Source of the DNA: Puia dinghuensis
GTDB taxonomy: Bacteria > Bacteroidota > Bacteroidia > Chitinophagales > Chitinophagaceae
Direction: 5' to 3'
DNA: 38,601 nt
Assembly (NCBI GenBank): GCA_026225275.1
Contig: JAMFSL010000082.1
Span: 1 to 38,601 of the forward strand
In this document: one piece after another, positions 17,449 to 24,823 of the stretch
Position numbering within the stretch: position 1 is the first letter of the stretch
Layout: each line of letters starts with the position of its first letter
Translations under genes and position numbers: made by a program
The notes under the pieces: model-generated
What the model was told of the DNA's origin: nothing
What the model saw: the letters and a program-made list of their open reading frames with translations, nothing else
Databases searched by the model: none

Positions 17449-17928
17449 TTAAGACCCTCCGAGTATTTTTTGTATCCGTTCCAATTCAATCACATCCAAC
17501 TGATCCTTAGGACGATTGACAGCCTTCTTATTGGCGATAAGTTGATTGATATGCAAGAAAGGAACCTGAACACCGTCAATATCCGCGATAGAGGCAATAT
17601 TCAAGCACTCTTCAAAGTTGTACCCTTCCAGCCCTTTCATATCGACCAATATATCCAAACGAAGACCATTCATTAAATTAAAATCTGTCCAGCCAGGGAC
17701 AAACTGCATAGTCTCCAACATATAGTAATCACCCATTCCGCATTCAATAAAGGCTTCCCTGAGTTGCTTCCTGTTTTCGGGCGTATCCTCGATCCAAATA
17801 TCCATGTCCCCGGTATATCTTTGGTAACCGTGGAGATTCGCAGCATATCCCCCTACCATAATATACCTTACCTGGCACTTTTGCAAAGCAGCCCAGAATT
17901 TTAATATTTCCTCATCGAAAATATCCAT
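17449..17928 (-). CDS. Small nucleotidyltransferase-fold protein (MNT/DUF6036-like)
   Basis: A 159-residue cytoplasmic protein with the minimal nucleotidyltransferase fold. The signature is MVGGYAANLHGYQRYTGDMDI (split here as MVGGYAANLHG, 24-34, and YQRYTGDMDI, 35-44): the GG pair at 26-27 and metal-binding D41 and D43, followed by a third acidic residue in RLDILVD (90-96). The end has the typical IANKKAVNRPKDQLDVIEL helix. Relatives include toxin-neutralising and AbiE-type transferases as well as uncharacterised ones. It follows a 66-residue helical protein by five bases and precedes a hypothetical gene by six, so the three form an operon. I infer a possible toxin-antitoxin-like or regulatory module; this is not shown. 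Confidence 0.85.
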   Translation of the reverse strand: MDIFDEEILKFWAALQKCQVRYIMVGGYAANLHGYQRYTGDMDIWIEDTPENRKQLREAFIECGMGDYYMLETMQFVPGWTDFNLMNGLRLDILVDMKGLEGYNFEECLNIASIADIDGVQVPFLHINQLIANKKAVNRPKDQLDVIELERIQKILGGS

Positions 17929-17933
17929 TCTTC

Positions 17934-18134
17934 TTATTTACTTACGAAAGGTTTGTGAGTGATGACAGCTCTCTTCATTGTTTGCTGGACTTTGTACAAC
18001 TGCGTCGCCTTGAGAAACCTTTCCTTATAGGAAAGACGAAGGCTTTCCCGCAACAAATCCATTTCCGCCTTCTCAAAGTCGGGGGTTTGTGTCGGAGTCC
18101 GTTGACCTTTATCGCTGTCCATATTGTCTGCCAT
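17934..18134 (-). CDS. Small helical protein paired with the nucleotidyltransferase
   Basis: A 66-residue protein: a polar N-terminus (about 22 residues, rich in Thr, Gln and Asp) followed by a long amphipathic helix with DLLRESLRLSYKERFLKATQ and a basic tail. Short proteins with a 'LRLSxxERLxxxxxL' helix are often encoded just before small nucleotidyltransferases, as I recall, and this position fits. It may be the partner or antitoxin-like member, by inference only. The start ATG at 18134 is followed by a second one (MADNM) four codons on. An inverted repeat lies 11 bases upstream. Confidence 0.7.
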   Translation of the reverse strand: MADNMDSDKGQRTPTQTPDFEKAEMDLLRESLRLSYKERFLKATQLYKVQQTMKRAVITHKPFVSK

Positions 18135-18144
18135 ATTACAGCCA

Positions 18145-18163
18145 CTAATTTAACAAAAATTAG
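18145..18163. promoter_or_regulatory. Inverted repeat upstream of the nucleotidyltransferase operon
   Basis: CTAATTT (18145-18151) and AAATTAG (18157-18163) are perfect 7-base arms around AACAA, 10-30 bases upstream of the first ATG of the operon. It may be an operator, for instance for autorepression by a gene product. A TAATTTTTG stretch on the minus strand overlaps it and resembles a -7 box with one extra base. Confidence 0.45.
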
Positions 18164-18202
18164 CCAGTCTACAAAACGACTAATTCATTATTCATTGAGT
18201 AT

Positions 18203-18297
18203 CTAATAGTTACATCCACTATTGCCATTCAAACTGTTTTAAGTTGGCGGTCAGTCGGGTGGAATGCTGTACCATTACGTTCCGGTGACGTGGTGCC
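18203..18297. other. Gap without features at the right edge of the A+T-rich region
   Basis: I see no gene, repeat or convincing promoter here. Base composition changes from A+T-rich on the left (up to about 18240) to G+C-rich on the right, so a region boundary probably lies in this gap. No direct repeat or integrase site was recognised. Confidence 0.4.
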
Positions 18298-19062
18298 TTA
18301 AGGCAGCCGGGCGACGAGGCTTTCCGGCAGGGTTTTGAGGATGCGATAGATGATCTTCCATTTCCAGCCCGGGACGATCACGAAGCTTTTTCCGGCATTG
18401 ACGACGGCGTTGGCGATGAAGGAGGGTTCCAGCAGCAGGGATTCCGGCAGGTTGAGGCCGGCGGTGAGTTTGGTGCGGATATAGCCGGCAACGATGGCAT
18501 TGACGACTACGTGGCGGGGAAAAAGGAATTGGCGCATTCCGGCGAGGTATTGGGTAAAGGCAGACTTGGTGCTGCCATAGATGAAATTGCTTTTTCTGCC
18601 GCGGACGCCGGAAAGGGAGGAGAGGCCGATGATACGTTCGAGGTGATCATTGTCCTGGTCCATGGCAATACGGTTCAGGATAGAGACGGCGCCGGCATAT
18701 AAAACCTGGATCATGCGATAACTACCTTCCCAATCCACCAGGGCCTGTTCGTTAGTCACCTGGAAGCCGGCGGCATAGAGAACGATATGGGGTTTTGCGG
18801 GAAGCTGGCGATAGAATTCTTCGTGCGTGTCGAAGGCGGCAGCGTCGAAATAACGGATATCGATGCTGGCTGCGGGTGCGTTAGCGATGGTGGCGGTGGA
18901 TGAACTAATGCCGTTCGTGGCGGCAAAGGACTCCAACTCGCCGGTACTGCGCGAGGCGGCGATGACGTTGTACCCTTTCGCAATATATAACTTGATGGCT
19001 TCTTTCGCTACATCCGAATTGGCGCCGAGGACCAGGACGATTTTGCCGGGTTGTTTATCCAT
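18298..19062 (-). CDS. Short-chain dehydrogenase/reductase (SDR)
   Basis: A 254-residue cytoplasmic NAD(P)-dependent oxidoreductase of the classical SDR type. The cofactor motif is VLGANSDVAKEA (11-22) in place of TGxxxGIG, the active-site Ser is in IGLSSLSG (145-152), and the YxxxK pair is Y162 and K166 in IYGSTKSAF. VLYAAG (95-99) is the NNAG-like strand. The altered glycine motif (GANSDVA) is the form seen in a subgroup of sugar- or polyprenyl-linked SDRs such as DprE2-like enzymes, so a role in envelope sugar metabolism is possible but unproven. A small-residue insert (ISSSTATIANAPAAS) lies at 52-66. It is divergent from the PrsW-like gene. Confidence 0.85.
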   Translation of the reverse strand: MDKQPGKIVLVLGANSDVAKEAIKLYIAKGYNVIAASRSTGELESFAATNGISSSTATIANAPAASIDIRYFDAAAFDTHEEFYRQLPAKPHIVLYAAGFQVTNEQALVDWEGSYRMIQVLYAGAVSILNRIAMDQDNDHLERIIGLSSLSGVRGRKSNFIYGSTKSAFTQYLAGMRQFLFPRHVVVNAIVAGYIRTKLTAGLNLPESLLLEPSFIANAVVNAGKSFVIVPGWKWKIIYRILKTLPESLVARLP

Positions 19063-19066
19063 GGCT

Positions 19067-19074
19067 CAAAACTA
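19067..19074 (-). promoter_or_regulatory. Bacteroidota -7 box for the SDR gene
   Basis: On the minus strand TAGTTTTG matches TAnnTTTG and ends four bases before the ATG at 19062. The nearest clear TTTG upstream is about 26 bases away, a little too far for a standard -33 element. Confidence 0.45.
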
Positions 19075-19116
19075 GGGACAAAAACAGTAACTTTCATTCT
19101 CAAAAAGCATTAGGAT

Positions 19117-20436
19117 ATGTCAATCATGCTGGAATGTGTCGCCGGTAAGGATGAACACCGCAGAATAGCCGTCGATGGACACGCCATAAAAATAGGCCCG
19201 GCGACTGCGCAGCCTGCTCTGGTGATTACAGAACTGGAGCCTTCACAGGGATGGCTGACCGTCCGGGTCGATGACGGTACGCTGGTCATGGATGCATCGT
19301 CCTGTTCGGTGCCCATTTATATCAATAACCATGAGGTACTGACGTCTCCATTGCGGGAGAAAGACGTGTTGCGGATCGGCAGCTCCATTTGGCGGGCGCG
19401 TTATGCCGCCGTGGGACTGACAGCGGAGATGGTGAAGGAGCAATTCACTCATCTCATCGGCCTGGAAGAGTTGAAAGATTTCCGGCTGAGCGTTATTTTT
19501 TCCGATGTCTTCAAGAAACACACGACCGAAGAGATGGAGGACCAACTGATCACCGGTACGAGTCGGCATACTCCCGCGCTGGCGGACCTGGAGGTAGGCT
19601 GGGCCAAGCCCTGGCTATTTGCGCGACTGCTGGCTGTCTCGGCCATCCTGGCCTTTGTGCTGTATGCGGGATTCGAGATATTCCGGAACGTGAACCTTGT
19701 GCCGGGACTGATCTTCGTCGGATCTTTCGCCGTACCGGTGTCGACACTGATCTTTTTTCTGGAAATGAATGTTCCCAGAAACGTATCCATCTTCCAGATC
19801 ATGCAATTGCTGTTCATCGGGGGCATCACATCGCTGATCGTGGCCCTGATCTTTTATGACCGTTTCGATTTCTTCAGCAGTTTCCTGGGGGCCTCTGCAG
19901 CGGGCATTATCGAAGAGTCCGCCAAACTGCTGATCGTTGCACTGCTGATCGGACGTGTGACCCGTTACCCCTGGATATTGAACGGACTGCTGTTCGGGGC
20001 GGCCGTTGGCACCGGTTTCGGCGCTTTTGAAAGCGCGGGATACGCTTTTACGGCTATGTTGCAAGGAGGTTTTGGCGGCGGGGTCACTTCCATCGCACTA
20101 AGGGGGGTACTGGCGCCATTTGGGCATATTGTCTGGACAGCAGATGCAGCGGCGGCGTTATGGCTGGTGAAGGGCAGTCTTCCTTTTTCCTGGGAGATGC
20201 TGAAGGCGCCTGCATTTTTGAGGGTATTCATTGCTGTTGTCGTACTGCATATGATCTGGGATGCGCCTTTTGTCTTGTTGCCGCTGCCCGTGGTCGTGGA
20301 TCTGAAATTCCTTTTATTAGGGGTGTTGGGTTGGGTGATCTGTTTTCGGCTAGTGCAGGCGGGGCTACTGCAATTGAATAAGGCGAGGCAGCAGCAGGCG
20401 GTGACGGAGGCGAGAGCGCTGCCATCCGTGGAGTGA
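19117..20436 (+). CDS. PrsW-type membrane protease with N-terminal FHA-like domain
   Basis: A 439-residue membrane protein. Residues 1-100 look like a forkhead-associated beta sandwich (IKIGPAT, then IYINNHEVLTSPLREKDVLRIGS), though the usual phospho-Thr-binding Ser/Asn residues are not all evident. After a helical linker come about eight membrane helices (from 168) carrying the PrsW motifs: EESAK (266-270), GFGAFESAGYAF (300-311), HIVW (337-340) and HMIWD (378-382). PrsW enzymes are intramembrane proteases; in Bacillus subtilis PrsW starts the cleavage of an anti-sigma factor. The FHA-like part may bring in a phosphorylated partner (inference). All catalytic residues seem present. No anti-sigma factor gene adjoins it. 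Confidence 0.85.
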   Translation: MSIMLECVAGKDEHRRIAVDGHAIKIGPATAQPALVITELEPSQGWLTVRVDDGTLVMDASSCSVPIYINNHEVLTSPLREKDVLRIGSSIWRARYAAVGLTAEMVKEQFTHLIGLEELKDFRLSVIFSDVFKKHTTEEMEDQLITGTSRHTPALADLEVGWAKPWLFARLLAVSAILAFVLYAGFEIFRNVNLVPGLIFVGSFAVPVSTLIFFLEMNVPRNVSIFQIMQLLFIGGITSLIVALIFYDRFDFFSSFLGASAAGIIEESAKLLIVALLIGRVTRYPWILNGLLFGAAVGTGFGAFESAGYAFTAMLQGGFGGGVTSIALRGVLAPFGHIVWTADAAAALWLVKGSLPFSWEMLKAPAFLRVFIAVVVLHMIWDAPFVLLPLPVVVDLKFLLLGVLGWVICFRLVQAGLLQLNKARQQQAVTEARALPSVE

Positions 20437-20439
20437 GGG

Positions 20440-20465
20440 GGTTTGCGGGCAAACCGCTACCTTTG
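20440..20465 (+). promoter_or_regulatory. Promoter box and palindrome upstream of the FKBP gene
   Basis: TACCTTTG (20458-20465) matches the TAnnTTTG -7 box, 14 bases before the FKBP ATG. Two bases upstream lies GGTTTGCGGGCAAACC (20440-20455), a palindrome with perfect 7-base arms and a GG centre, starting four bases after the PrsW-like stop. It could be an operator over the -33 region or a weak transcript-end hairpin; there is no T-run directly after it. Confidence 0.5.
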
Positions 20466-20479
20466 CGAAAAATATTGTT

Positions 20480-20914
20480 ATGGGTATTGCTGACAAGCTA
20501 TTCAATATGAAAAACGAAAAGGCCGCTGCTAACCTGAAGGCCGGCCAGGATTTTTTGGAGGCCAACAAGAGCAAGGCGGGCGTCGTCGCCCTGCCGAGCG
20601 GATTGCAATACGAGGTGCTGACCGAAGGGACAGGTAATAAGCCGCTGGCCACCAATAAGGTGACCTGTCATTATCATGGAACGCTGATTGACGGCACCGT
20701 TTTCGACAGTTCTGTGAATCGGGGGCAACCGGCCACATTCCCTTTGAATGCGGTGATCAAAGGCTGGACTGAAGGTTTGCAACTGATGCCGACCGGCAGC
20801 AAGTGGCGTTTCTTTATTCCGGCAGATCTCGGCTACGGAGACAGGCAGGTCAGTGCGCAGATAGGACCGAACAGCACGCTGATCTTCGAAGTGGAACTGA
20901 TCTCTTTTAGCTGA
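20480..20914 (+). CDS. FKBP-type peptidyl-prolyl cis-trans isomerase
   Basis: A 144-residue protein that speeds proline isomerisation during folding. A short N-terminal helix pair (about residues 1-35, similar to the dimerisation helices of Mip/FkpA-type proteins but shorter) leads into an FKBP domain: LPSGLQYEVLTEGTG, VTCHYHGTLIDGTVFDSS (65-82), VIKGWTEGLQLMPTGSKWRFFIP (92-114) and the end LIFEVELISF. Aromatic pocket residues (Tyr, Phe, Trp, Tyr of LGYGD) are in place. I see no signal peptide, so it is probably cytoplasmic, unlike many relatives. Its last eight bases overlap the convergent Dabb gene. Confidence 0.92.
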   Translation: MGIADKLFNMKNEKAAANLKAGQDFLEANKSKAGVVALPSGLQYEVLTEGTGNKPLATNKVTCHYHGTLIDGTVFDSSVNRGQPATFPLNAVIKGWTEGLQLMPTGSKWRFFIPADLGYGDRQVSAQIGPNSTLIFEVELISFS

Positions 20915-21335
20915 TTCGACTGAAGAGATTCATCGCGTCATATACAACCACCTTTGCCCAAAGATGGCTGCAATTCTTTACGAATTCCAGGTGGAGGGGG
21001 TGTTGCTGATAGTTAGCCTGGCCGCTAAGGTCCGTGAAGAACATCAGTTCCGACACCTGCCAGGAGGCGTCGACGACGTCTCTTTTTTCCGTGTCAGCCA
21101 GTACGCCGACGTATAACTCCTTGATGAGGGGGATGCCTGCAAGCGTCTTGAGGCCTGCCACCAGGCTATTGCGGTCGGCTATCGAATCCGGGTTCTTCAA
21201 CCAGAAAAATACATGATGTACTATGGGCGGTCTTTCTGCTGTGGGTGTCATGATCATTGCGGGGGTTGCGCTGAGGACGGCGCCGGCGGCGGCGGCTCCC
21301 TTGCCGATGAATGCTCTTCTGCTCGATCGTTTCAT
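20907..21335 (-). CDS. Tat-exported Dabb (stress-responsive A/B barrel) domain protein
   Basis: A 142-residue protein. The N-terminus has a twin-arginine signal: SSRRAFIGKGAAAAGAV (4-20), with RR at 6-7, then a small-residue stretch and an Ala-rich cleavage region, so it is exported folded. The mature part is one Dabb ferredoxin-like domain: IVHHVFFWLKNPD, a helix with the LVAGLKTLAGIP motif, ELYVGV and the end strand KVVVYDAM. Dabb domains act as small dimeric barrels, some being enzymes in polyketide chemistry, most unknown. No ligand can be named. The 3' end overlaps the FKBP gene by eight bases. Confidence 0.88.
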   Translation of the reverse strand: MKRSSRRAFIGKGAAAAGAVLSATPAMIMTPTAERPPIVHHVFFWLKNPDSIADRNSLVAGLKTLAGIPLIKELYVGVLADTEKRDVVDASWQVSELMFFTDLSGQANYQQHPLHLEFVKNCSHLWAKVVVYDAMNLFSRIS

Positions 21336-21381
21336 AACGCGATAATTTGATACTATGCCCCTAAGATAGGATGATTTTGCC

Positions 21382-22971
21382 TTATTTCTGCACGGTTACA
21401 TCAAAGGTGTCTTTCAGGCAGCCTGCGGCGTCTTTCACCGAATAGGCCCTGGTGGAAGAAGGACTTACTTCGATGCTGCGGCCGGTCGATTTTCCGGTAT
21501 TCCATTGATAAGGCTGGTCGCTGGGAAAAGAGGCCATCAGGGTTGCGGTCTCTCCTTTCTTTATCGTCAGGTGATGATGCTGGTTGACATTCTTGAAAAG
21601 AGTGAAATGGTCCCTGATCACGCCATCGGTGCAGATCCATTTCCAATCCAGGCGGTTGCCCTGGATCTCGAGCATGCCGGCACCGCCATGGGTCGCATCG
21701 GCATAGGGGAGAGCATCGTGGGGCCAGGAGGCCTGTTTGCCGCCGAGCTGACCTGCGCTGCCACTGACGATATACAGGGTGCCGGTATAGCCGGTGGCGG
21801 AATCTTTGAGGTAAGGGCAGGAGTTAGGGGTTGCGTCATACATCCCGCTGCTGTTGTTGAGTACATAGGCGGCAGGGTCGAAGCTCGTCTCCGGTCCGTA
21901 GTGGCCCTTGATCAGTTTGGACCTTTCGTAGTCGTGGCTATGGCCGCAGATGATCAAGTCTACGCCATAACGCTCGAGGATACGAATGAAGTTCTCCCGG
22001 ATGTGTACCAACTCTTCTTCCTTGTCTGAATTGTGAGATCCCATCGTATAGGGCGGGTGGTGCCAGTAGGCGATGACCCATCCTTTGTGAGCGTTGGCTT
22101 CCAAATCCTGTTTGACCCATACTGCCTGAGGCCCTAACGTGTCATAGATCCGGTATTTATCATCTTCGATGCCATAGCTGTCGAGGGAGATGAAATGGAT
22201 ATTACCCAGGTCAAAGGAATAGAAGGCAGGATTGTGAGAGGCCACGCCACCGGCTTCGCCGTCGACGGGCATGGTAAAATTCTGGTAGTAGGCGACCTGG
22301 TGTGTATGTTGTACTTTTTCTTCCGAGGAATCCCCGTCATAATAATCATGATTGCCCGGGGTGGGATAGAGAGGGTATTTCGTGAGTAGGTTGTCTTTAT
22401 AGATATTGAAGAAATTAGATTGGAATTCCGCATCACGGCCCGTGTAGTAAGCATTGTCACCCAACAGTATCCAGGCATTCATCGAGTCTTTCCTGTTGCC
22501 AAGATAGCCGAGCAACGCATCGCGGACGGCGCGCTGGTTGACGGAATTGTTACCGCAATCACCTACCGCGGCTATCCGGTAAAGAGCTTCTTCACCGACG
22601 GGTGGTAAGGTGACGAAATAGTCCCCGGGCCCGCTATGCAGCGTGTCGAGGAATGATCCGATAGAATAATAATACTTTGTGCCAGGCTCCAGACCGGTCA
22701 GCTTGACCTTGTGTTCCGTCACGATAATCGAGTCCTGTGCATTTCTGTCCAGTTGGCCGGCGGTCTTGCCAAAACGAACGATGCCACGGGTAAGCTCATC
22801 CGTGCGCCAGCGGATGACAATGCTGGTAGTCGTGGCTGCCTGCAGGTAGGGGCCGCGTAAAAGGACGTCCTTACTGGCTGTGGTGGGCCGCTGGGCATGG
22901 GTTGCGGGCGGAATGATCAGCGCAAGTATAATGATCAATAAAGCGAAGGGGAGGGGCGATGTTTGTTGCAT
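21382..22971 (-). CDS. Secreted purple acid phosphatase-like metallophosphoesterase
   Basis: A 529-residue exported enzyme hydrolysing phosphate esters with a two-metal centre. It has a signal peptide (1 to about 27, ending THAQ), then a fibronectin-like N-terminal domain of purple acid phosphatases (about 38-122), then the catalytic domain. Metal motifs in order: GDCG (D138), GDNAYY (171-176, including the Tyr that gives the purple enzymes their colour), GNHD (206-209), HHPP (304-307) and GHSHDYER (343-350). A C-terminal Ig-like/T9SS-like beta domain (from about 450) precedes the end. I prefer the ATG at 22971; a GTG one codon upstream is also possible. A TATCTTTA box lies just before it. 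It may serve phosphate scavenging, like the phosphonate genes, but they are far apart. Confidence 0.9.
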   Translation of the reverse strand: MQQTSPLPFALLIIILALIIPPATHAQRPTTASKDVLLRGPYLQAATTTSIVIRWRTDELTRGIVRFGKTAGQLDRNAQDSIIVTEHKVKLTGLEPGTKYYYSIGSFLDTLHSGPGDYFVTLPPVGEEALYRIAAVGDCGNNSVNQRAVRDALLGYLGNRKDSMNAWILLGDNAYYTGRDAEFQSNFFNIYKDNLLTKYPLYPTPGNHDYYDGDSSEEKVQHTHQVAYYQNFTMPVDGEAGGVASHNPAFYSFDLGNIHFISLDSYGIEDDKYRIYDTLGPQAVWVKQDLEANAHKGWVIAYWHHPPYTMGSHNSDKEEELVHIRENFIRILERYGVDLIICGHSHDYERSKLIKGHYGPETSFDPAAYVLNNSSGMYDATPNSCPYLKDSATGYTGTLYIVSGSAGQLGGKQASWPHDALPYADATHGGAGMLEIQGNRLDWKWICTDGVIRDHFTLFKNVNQHHHLTIKKGETATLMASFPSDQPYQWNTGKSTGRSIEVSPSSTRAYSVKDAAGCLKDTFDVTVQK

Positions 22972-23004
22972 CACTAAAGATAAGAGGCGGATATTACCCG
23001 AACG

Positions 23005-24756
23005 TTATGACTTTTTCGGTAGTGAATCCGTCAATGCACCAATGAAGAGAATGATATCGCCGATCTCGCCGGGAGACAAGTGCAGGGGTGAGGTTGGGAG
23101 AGTCTGATCCGGCACCGGCAATCCGAGTCCGGCACCGCCGCCTTTGTTATAGAAATCCATCAGCCGGTTCAGGTCGCGGAATGCGCCATTATGCATATAG
23201 GGGCCTGTGAGTGCCGCGTTGCGCACCGTCGGCGTTTTGAAAGCGCCTTTGAAAAAAGGAAAGGGATACAAGGTATATCTGCCAGGGTCTTTACTGAGGT
23301 GCGGATCGTCCAGTCGGTCCGTACTGGTGGTGCCCAGCACTTCGAATTCCGTCAGCGCATAGTCGGGAGGGATCAATCCATTGAAAAGCGGTATGAAATG
23401 ACAGGTGGCGCACTGGGCCTTGCCCATGAACAGGTTAGCGCCCCTTTTTTCCCGGGCGTTGAGCGCCGCGGGGTTACCCTCCATGTATTTATCGAAAGCT
23501 GAATTCATGGGATGGAGGGTGCGGACGTAGGCTGCGATAGCCGCCACGATGCGGCCGGTTTCGAGACCCGTTTTCTGGCGGAGAGATTCAGTATCGGCGC
23601 CCATCTCACGGGGATCGTGCAGGACCGTTCTGATCTGTTGTTCAAGGGTGTGAACTCTTCCATCCCAAAATTGATTGTATTGAAATGCGCTGTAGAGCAG
23701 GGTGGGGGCGTTGCGATCGAGCAGATGATGACCGTCCAGGGCGACGCTGAGGGGAAGATGGTCGGTGAATCCTTTATCAGGATTGTGGCAGGAGGCGCAG
23801 CTTTTGTGGCCGGTGCCAGATAGAGAGGGGTCAGAGAAGAGTTTTTTGCCCAGAGCTGTGTCACCGGTGGCGTCTGCGCCGGGAAAACGATCGGGCAGCA
23901 GGGCGTCGGGGCTGAAGAGGTCCGGCGCGTCGTCGTTGAGTACATTGCCAATGCTGAGCTGCAAATCCCTTTCCCGGATGAAAAGTCTGAGCTGCCGTTG
24001 TAATGGGACCGCTGCTGTTGTGAGGAAGGTCAATCGGTCAAAGGCATCGAAATTCCTGTTGCGGCTTGTGATGGCTATCGCTTTATCCAATAAGCTGTGC
24101 AGGCTGTCCGACACAGGCTCGCCCGGCCGAAGGTAGGGCTGCAACTGACACGAGATAGATTGTAAGGCTTCAGCCGATTCGCGAATGCCACTTTTAAGGG
24201 ATGGCGCTTCATAGCCGGTGATGTCCAGGGCCATGATACGGATCAGTTCGACCCGGAGACTGGCGAGGAGTTGCCGGTCGTCGGCCTTGAGATCATACAG
24301 CAGGGCGGGCAGGTCGGCGGCGGAACTTTCCACCGCCCGGGCCTGGGCAAGGAGTTGTTGCCGATCGGGCCTGGGTTCATATAGTAGGGACTCGATTAGC
24401 TGGAGGCCGACTGGTGACTGGTATTCCATGTTGCCGTCCTCCGCTTCAAATTTAGGTGGGCGGTTATAGATCGTTGCGGAGCTGCGGAAGAAGTATTCGA
24501 GGAAGGGCTCAATTTTTTTATAGTGGTTCCGGCAATTTATCAATGCCTGCCTGGCGGTGGCCAGCGTGTGCGGGTCATTGGAGCGGAGGGCAGCCAGGCA
24601 TTGGCGAAGGGTTGTGCAACTGGCGGCAAAGGTGCGGGATTCGACCCGGAAGTAGCTGATGGCGGATTGTACTTCCGCTGAGGGGGCCGGTGGCCCGATC
24701 AGGCGGGGAACGGCTATGAAACCCAGACAACCGGCGAGAAGGATGATGAGGCGCAT
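23005..24756 (-). CDS. Di-haem cytochrome c peroxidase with N-terminal imelysin-like helical domain
   Basis: A 583-residue exported protein in two parts. A hydrophobic N-terminus (1-20) acts as signal or anchor. Residues about 28-265 are all-helical and resemble the imelysin/EfeO-type domain fused to peroxidases in many Bacteroidota. Residues about 275-583 are a bacterial di-haem peroxidase (CcpA/MauG family) with two haem c sites: CASCH (320-324) and CATCH (449-453). NAPTLLYSAFQYNQFWDGR (349-367) and the late TPTVRNAALTGPYMHNGAF block are typical. It would reduce peroxide or oxidise a partner in the periplasm. The gene diverges from the alpha/beta hydrolase gene across a perfect inverted repeat. 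A TACCTTTA box lies eight bases before the ATG. Confidence 0.9.
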   Translation of the reverse strand: MRLIILLAGCLGFIAVPRLIGPPAPSAEVQSAISYFRVESRTFAASCTTLRQCLAALRSNDPHTLATARQALINCRNHYKKIEPFLEYFFRSSATIYNRPPKFEAEDGNMEYQSPVGLQLIESLLYEPRPDRQQLLAQARAVESSAADLPALLYDLKADDRQLLASLRVELIRIMALDITGYEAPSLKSGIRESAEALQSISCQLQPYLRPGEPVSDSLHSLLDKAIAITSRNRNFDAFDRLTFLTTAAVPLQRQLRLFIRERDLQLSIGNVLNDDAPDLFSPDALLPDRFPGADATGDTALGKKLFSDPSLSGTGHKSCASCHNPDKGFTDHLPLSVALDGHHLLDRNAPTLLYSAFQYNQFWDGRVHTLEQQIRTVLHDPREMGADTESLRQKTGLETGRIVAAIAAYVRTLHPMNSAFDKYMEGNPAALNAREKRGANLFMGKAQCATCHFIPLFNGLIPPDYALTEFEVLGTTSTDRLDDPHLSKDPGRYTLYPFPFFKGAFKTPTVRNAALTGPYMHNGAFRDLNRLMDFYNKGGGAGLGLPVPDQTLPTSPLHLSPGEIGDIILFIGALTDSLPKKS

Positions 24757-24772
24757 GCAGTGGGTAAAGGTA

Positions 24773-24792
24773 ATTTTCCACGAGTGGAAAAT
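24773..24792. promoter_or_regulatory. Perfect inverted repeat between divergent promoters
   Basis: ATTTTCCACGAGTGGAAAAT has perfect 9-base arms around GA. It abuts the -7-like box of the peroxidase gene (24765-24772, minus strand) and lies 19 bases upstream of the alpha/beta hydrolase -7 box, that is over the expected -33 region of both. A two-base loop is too tight for a good RNA hairpin, so an operator for a dimeric regulator is more likely. Confidence 0.6.
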
Positions 24793-24811
24793 AAATTAAC
24801 TTTCTGTCAAT

Positions 24812-24819
24812 TAAATTTG
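24812..24819 (+). promoter_or_regulatory. Bacteroidota -7 box for the alpha/beta hydrolase
   Basis: TAAATTTG matches TAnnTTTG and ends four bases before the ATG at 24824. The expected -33 position falls in the right arm of the inverted repeat. Confidence 0.5.
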
Positions 24820-24823
24820 CTTT

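Noticed and set aside
13460-18297. Integrative element or prophage
   Set aside because: The segment differs in composition, but there is no integrase, transposase, phage gene, tRNA or flanking direct repeat to support a defined mobile element.
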